From Fibrobacter sp. UBA4373 (lineage in GTDB: Bacteria > Fibrobacterota > Fibrobacteria > Fibrobacterales > Fibrobacteraceae), in assembly GCA_002390045.1 (NCBI GenBank), contig DGSB01000061.1, forward strand, positions 1 to 64,000: DNA of 64,000 nt, read 5' to 3'. Made by a program: the position numbers and the translations under genes. Numbering within the stretch: position 1 is the first letter of the stretch; each line of letters begins with the position of its first letter. The notes under the pieces are model-generated. The model saw only the letters and a program-made list of their open reading frames with translations. It did not search any database and was not told where the DNA came from. This document shows positions 61,459 to 64,000 of this stretch, in pieces.

Positions 61459-64000
61459 ATGAAGCACATTCTCAATAAAAAAGGCCTTTTCATTGCAGGG
61501 ATCGCCCTTTCCTGCTGTTTTGGCTTAAGCGAAGCCGCCATTTCACCGACAGAAGTCGTGAACCTTCCCACCGATACAAAACTCGGAGGCGGTGATGCAA
61601 TCGGTTCCACCCTTTCGAGAGCCACTTACAATGGAGGAAAAGGTCCTGGCATTTGGATTGTGGCCGATGGCGGTTACCGTCTTTATCATAACGGAAGCCT
61701 TCTTGCCGAAGACAACCAGGCAGGCCGCGTCCGCTTTATTCCGATGACATTCCTTCCGGGAGAAAATGCGATTTCCGTCATCGGGGTGGACGGAAACAAA
61801 ACTCCGGGCGTCATGGTGCAGATCGATGAACTGCATGAGTCCTACTATTCGGGAAGCGGCTGGTATGCAAAACCGGATTACGGAATCTACAATAATGCGT
61901 GGAAGCAGAAAGGTCGCGATCTTTCGCAGTGGGGCGGAGCCACTTCTCTCAGCTATTCGAACACCGTTCTTCCGAGCGGTGGCACGCTAAGCGGCTGGCC
62001 GTCAGGATCCAAGTCCAAGTGGATTTGGACGGGTACATCGACCGATTCTACCGTCGCCCTCCTTTTTAACCTCAACTTGAAAGCCGAAGGTTTCGGCGCT
62101 TCGACAACCGGCGGGGATGCGGGATCCATTGTCATCGCCTCGGATTCGGCTTCGATCCGCAAGTATTTGCAATCCAGCGAAGCCTACACCATTCTTATTC
62201 CCGAAGGAACCTATGATTTTAGACAGTTCCGCGATGCCGTCACGGAAGCGACTGCCGCAGGGCGCACTTGGTGTAAATCCGCCTGCGGTGCAAATGACAA
62301 GAATTCAAGCAATACGTTCTACCGCATCAACTTTGCAGCCAATACCTGTAGCGGTCTAGACGGAACGACGATTGTCGGAACCGGTGAAATCCAGTCGTGG
62401 AGTAATTGGATTACCATCAAGAACAACAAGAGCCTCATCGGCATGGGACGTGGGGCCAATCTCCGCGGAGCCTCTCTCAACAACCGCAAAAACGAAGGCG
62501 CCGGTAACAATATTTTCCGCAATCTCGCTATTTACGACGTGAACCCGCATTTGATCGAAGCGGGCGACGGTCTTGAAATTTCGGGAAATAAAGGGAGCGA
62601 AGTTTCTAACTTCTGGTTTGACCACATCAGTTACAAATGGATTTCGGACGGTATGGACCTGGAATTTGTCAAGGGTCTGACAGTTTCCTATGTCGACTAT
62701 GACGGGGCAAACGAATACAACTGCTATTACTACGATCCCTACATGCATCTCGTAGAAACCGCCCAGGCGACCATGCACGACATGTATTGGCACAACACTT
62801 TCGGCCGCGTTCCAAAAATTTATGCCGTAGACGGCAGCAGTTTCGCTCCGACCGTCCACATTTACAATTCCTACGTGGATTATAACCATTGGCATATTAT
62901 CGATGTCAACGGCACCTCTTCTTTAACGTCTCAACTGCTTTACGAAAACAATTACATCGGCACGGCCAATATCCAAGTCGCCGGCAAAGATGCCTATAGT
63001 AAAGTCAACATGAAGAACAACACGATCAAGAATGCAAAAAATTCGACTCCGTACAGCAACAACGGAACCGCAACAAGCACCGCTTTCACCGATAACGTGT
63101 TTACTCCGAGCTATTCGTACACTTTGCGCACGAACAGTACCCTTCCGGATTCCATGCCTCTGCTCACAGGTGTCGGCGGCCGCTACGGTTCCATGCCTTC
63201 GTACAATCAGGCCATGGGAATTTCTCCGCTTGCGGCAACCGCAAAAGTTTCCGCAACACCGGGAACCAATTCCGTTTCTTTGACGGCAACGGTCACAAGT
63301 TCGAGCGGTGCAAGTATCAAAAAAGTGGACTTCTACATTGGCACGACGCTCGTCGGTTCTGCAACGTCTAGCCCGTATACGGTCAATGTTTCCGACATTT
63401 CAAGCGGAACGTACAGTGCGATCGCAATCGCAACCGATGCCAACGGTCTTGAAGGCGTTTCCACGTACACCACTTTTGATGTTTCCGGCGAAGCTATCCA
63501 GACCAAGGGAGTTCTCACCAAGAACGGTGCCGGTTCTTCGAACCAGACGATTACTCTTGGTGAATCGATTGCAGACTTCAGCTATGTTTGGAGCAACTGC
63601 ACCGGTGTAGAAGTCAGCGGTCTTCCGGATGGCGTCTCGTACACACTCAACACGAGCGAATCCCGTGTCAGCATTTCGGGAACTCCGACGGAAGCTGGTG
63701 AATTCGTTTATACGATTACCACCGTTGGCGCCGACACGAACGTTTCCGTTGTCCGTACGATTACAGTGGTCGATCCGAACGCAAGTTCTTCAAGTGAAGC
63801 CAGCTCGAGTTCGGAAATGTCTTCGAGTAGCGAATCCAAAACCGCCATTTCCGAAAAGATGAACTTTGCAAAGGAACCGACCGCTTATTACCGCATCTTC
63901 GACATGCAGGGTCGCCCGCTTTTCTCTGGCATGCAAAAGCCGAATCAAATGCCAGCCGCCCACGTAATCGTCATCGAATACACGAAGAGCGGAAGCATTA
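61459..64000 (+). CDS. Secreted pectate lyase-like enzyme with Ser-linker (partial, C-terminus beyond right edge)
   Basis: Frame open from ATG 61459 to the end (847 codons). Signal peptide MKHILNKKGLFIAGIALSCCFGLSEA. Residues about 25-205 form an N-terminal beta domain. Residues about 230-580 are a right-handed beta-helix resembling PL1 pectate lyases: TIVGTGEIQSW, KSLIGMGRGANLRG, NIFRNLAIYDVNPH, EVSNFWFDHISYKWISDGMDLEFVKG. Residues about 590-680 are an Ig-like domain (KKVDFYIGTTLVGS), then another (about 680-770), then SSSSEASSSSEMSSSSES and a C-terminal domain beginning YRIFDMQGRPL, typical of Fibrobacter secreted proteins. Metal- and substrate-binding residues are not all verified. Probable pectin depolymerase. 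Confidence 0.85.
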   Translation, partial: MKHILNKKGLFIAGIALSCCFGLSEAAISPTEVVNLPTDTKLGGGDAIGSTLSRATYNGGKGPGIWIVADGGYRLYHNGSLLAEDNQAGRVRFIPMTFLPGENAISVIGVDGNKTPGVMVQIDELHESYYSGSGWYAKPDYGIYNNAWKQKGRDLSQWGGATSLSYSNTVLPSGGTLSGWPSGSKSKWIWTGTSTDSTVALLFNLNLKAEGFGASTTGGDAGSIVIASDSASIRKYLQSSEAYTILIPEGTYDFRQFRDAVTEATAAGRTWCKSACGANDKNSSNTFYRINFAANTCSGLDGTTIVGTGEIQSWSNWITIKNNKSLIGMGRGANLRGASLNNRKNEGAGNNIFRNLAIYDVNPHLIEAGDGLEISGNKGSEVSNFWFDHISYKWISDGMDLEFVKGLTVSYVDYDGANEYNCYYYDPYMHLVETAQATMHDMYWHNTFGRVPKIYAVDGSSFAPTVHIYNSYVDYNHWHIIDVNGTSSLTSQLLYENNYIGTANIQVAGKDAYSKVNMKNNTIKNAKNSTPYSNNGTATSTAFTDNVFTPSYSYTLRTNSTLPDSMPLLTGVGGRYGSMPSYNQAMGISPLAATAKVSATPGTNSVSLTATVTSSSGASIKKVDFYIGTTLVGSATSSPYTVNVSDISSGTYSAIAIATDANGLEGVSTYTTFDVSGEAIQTKGVLTKNGAGSSNQTITLGESIADFSYVWSNCTGVEVSGLPDGVSYTLNTSESRVSISGTPTEAGEFVYTITTVGADTNVSVVRTITVVDPNASSSSEASSSSEMSSSSESKTAISEKMNFAKEPTAYYRIFDMQGRPLFSGMQKPNQMPAAHVIVIEYTKSGSI

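Overview
The window looks like a chromosomal segment of Fibrobacter (phylum Fibrobacterota), a strictly anaerobic fibre degrader. The evidence is a lipoprotein with the Fibrobacter major paralogous (FISUMP) domain, many surface lipoproteins with poly-serine linkers after the lipobox, a lipoprotein GH5 glucanase, a secreted pectate-lyase-type enzyme with a Ser-rich linker, rubredoxin, PorV-like and LolA-like envelope proteins, and Rpn-type nuclease genes. Several candidate promoters resemble the Bacteroidetes form (TTG, about 19-22 bases, TAnnTTTG), which fits an FCB-group bacterium. Species cannot be fixed from the sequence alone.

Positions 1-11195 form a sulfur-type locus under a divergent Rrf2 regulator (10788). 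One minus-strand operon encodes an AhpD-like protein, a NitT/TauT-type binding lipoprotein, a permease and an ATPase. A second encodes a class-III aminotransferase, an O-acetylhomoserine sulfhydrylase, a Cys/Met/His-rich DUF4418 membrane protein and an FtsX-type ABC permease with its ATPase. A third carries a second sulfhydrylase (metY) and a paralogous binding protein cut by the left edge. The first two operons share a promoter element. The transported compound is unknown. This locus is the best candidate for an undescribed system.

Positions 11365-26000 hold mostly housekeeping genes: a LytTR response regulator, a sodium symporter with an inositol-monophosphatase-like enzyme, uvrC-dinB, an envelope cluster (lipoprotein, LPP20-like, TPM-domain and nucleotidyltransferase-like proteins), FISUMP-ispD-nnrD, a Gfo/Idh/MocA oxidoreductase and a prepilin peptidase. 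Positions 26064-32911 hold a 1767-residue Ig-repeat lipoprotein coupled to a DUF6941-like gene, then a phosphopantetheinyl transferase and a small lipoprotein.

Positions 32912-33681 are non-coding: an 11-copy 40-bp tandem array with a higher-order duplication, a 16-bp inverted repeat and a strong promoter for tRNA-Val(GAC). Positions 33890-46127 carry a DASS transporter, a DUF3516-type helicase, an RRM protein, a radical SAM protein, uvrB, a DprA-like protein, recF, a TetR regulator and a PorV-like protein.

Positions 46129-64000 are rich in envelope and polysaccharide functions: a LolA-like carrier, a porin-like protein, an OpgC-like acyltransferase, a PEGA protein, rubredoxin, an rRNA methyltransferase, tRNA-Gln(CTG), an SppA with an N-terminal barrel-like domain, a GH5 lipoprotein on a predicted helical stalk, two paralogous Ser-linker lipoproteins, an Rpn gene with matching UUCG hairpin terminators, and a pectate-lyase-like enzyme cut by the right edge.
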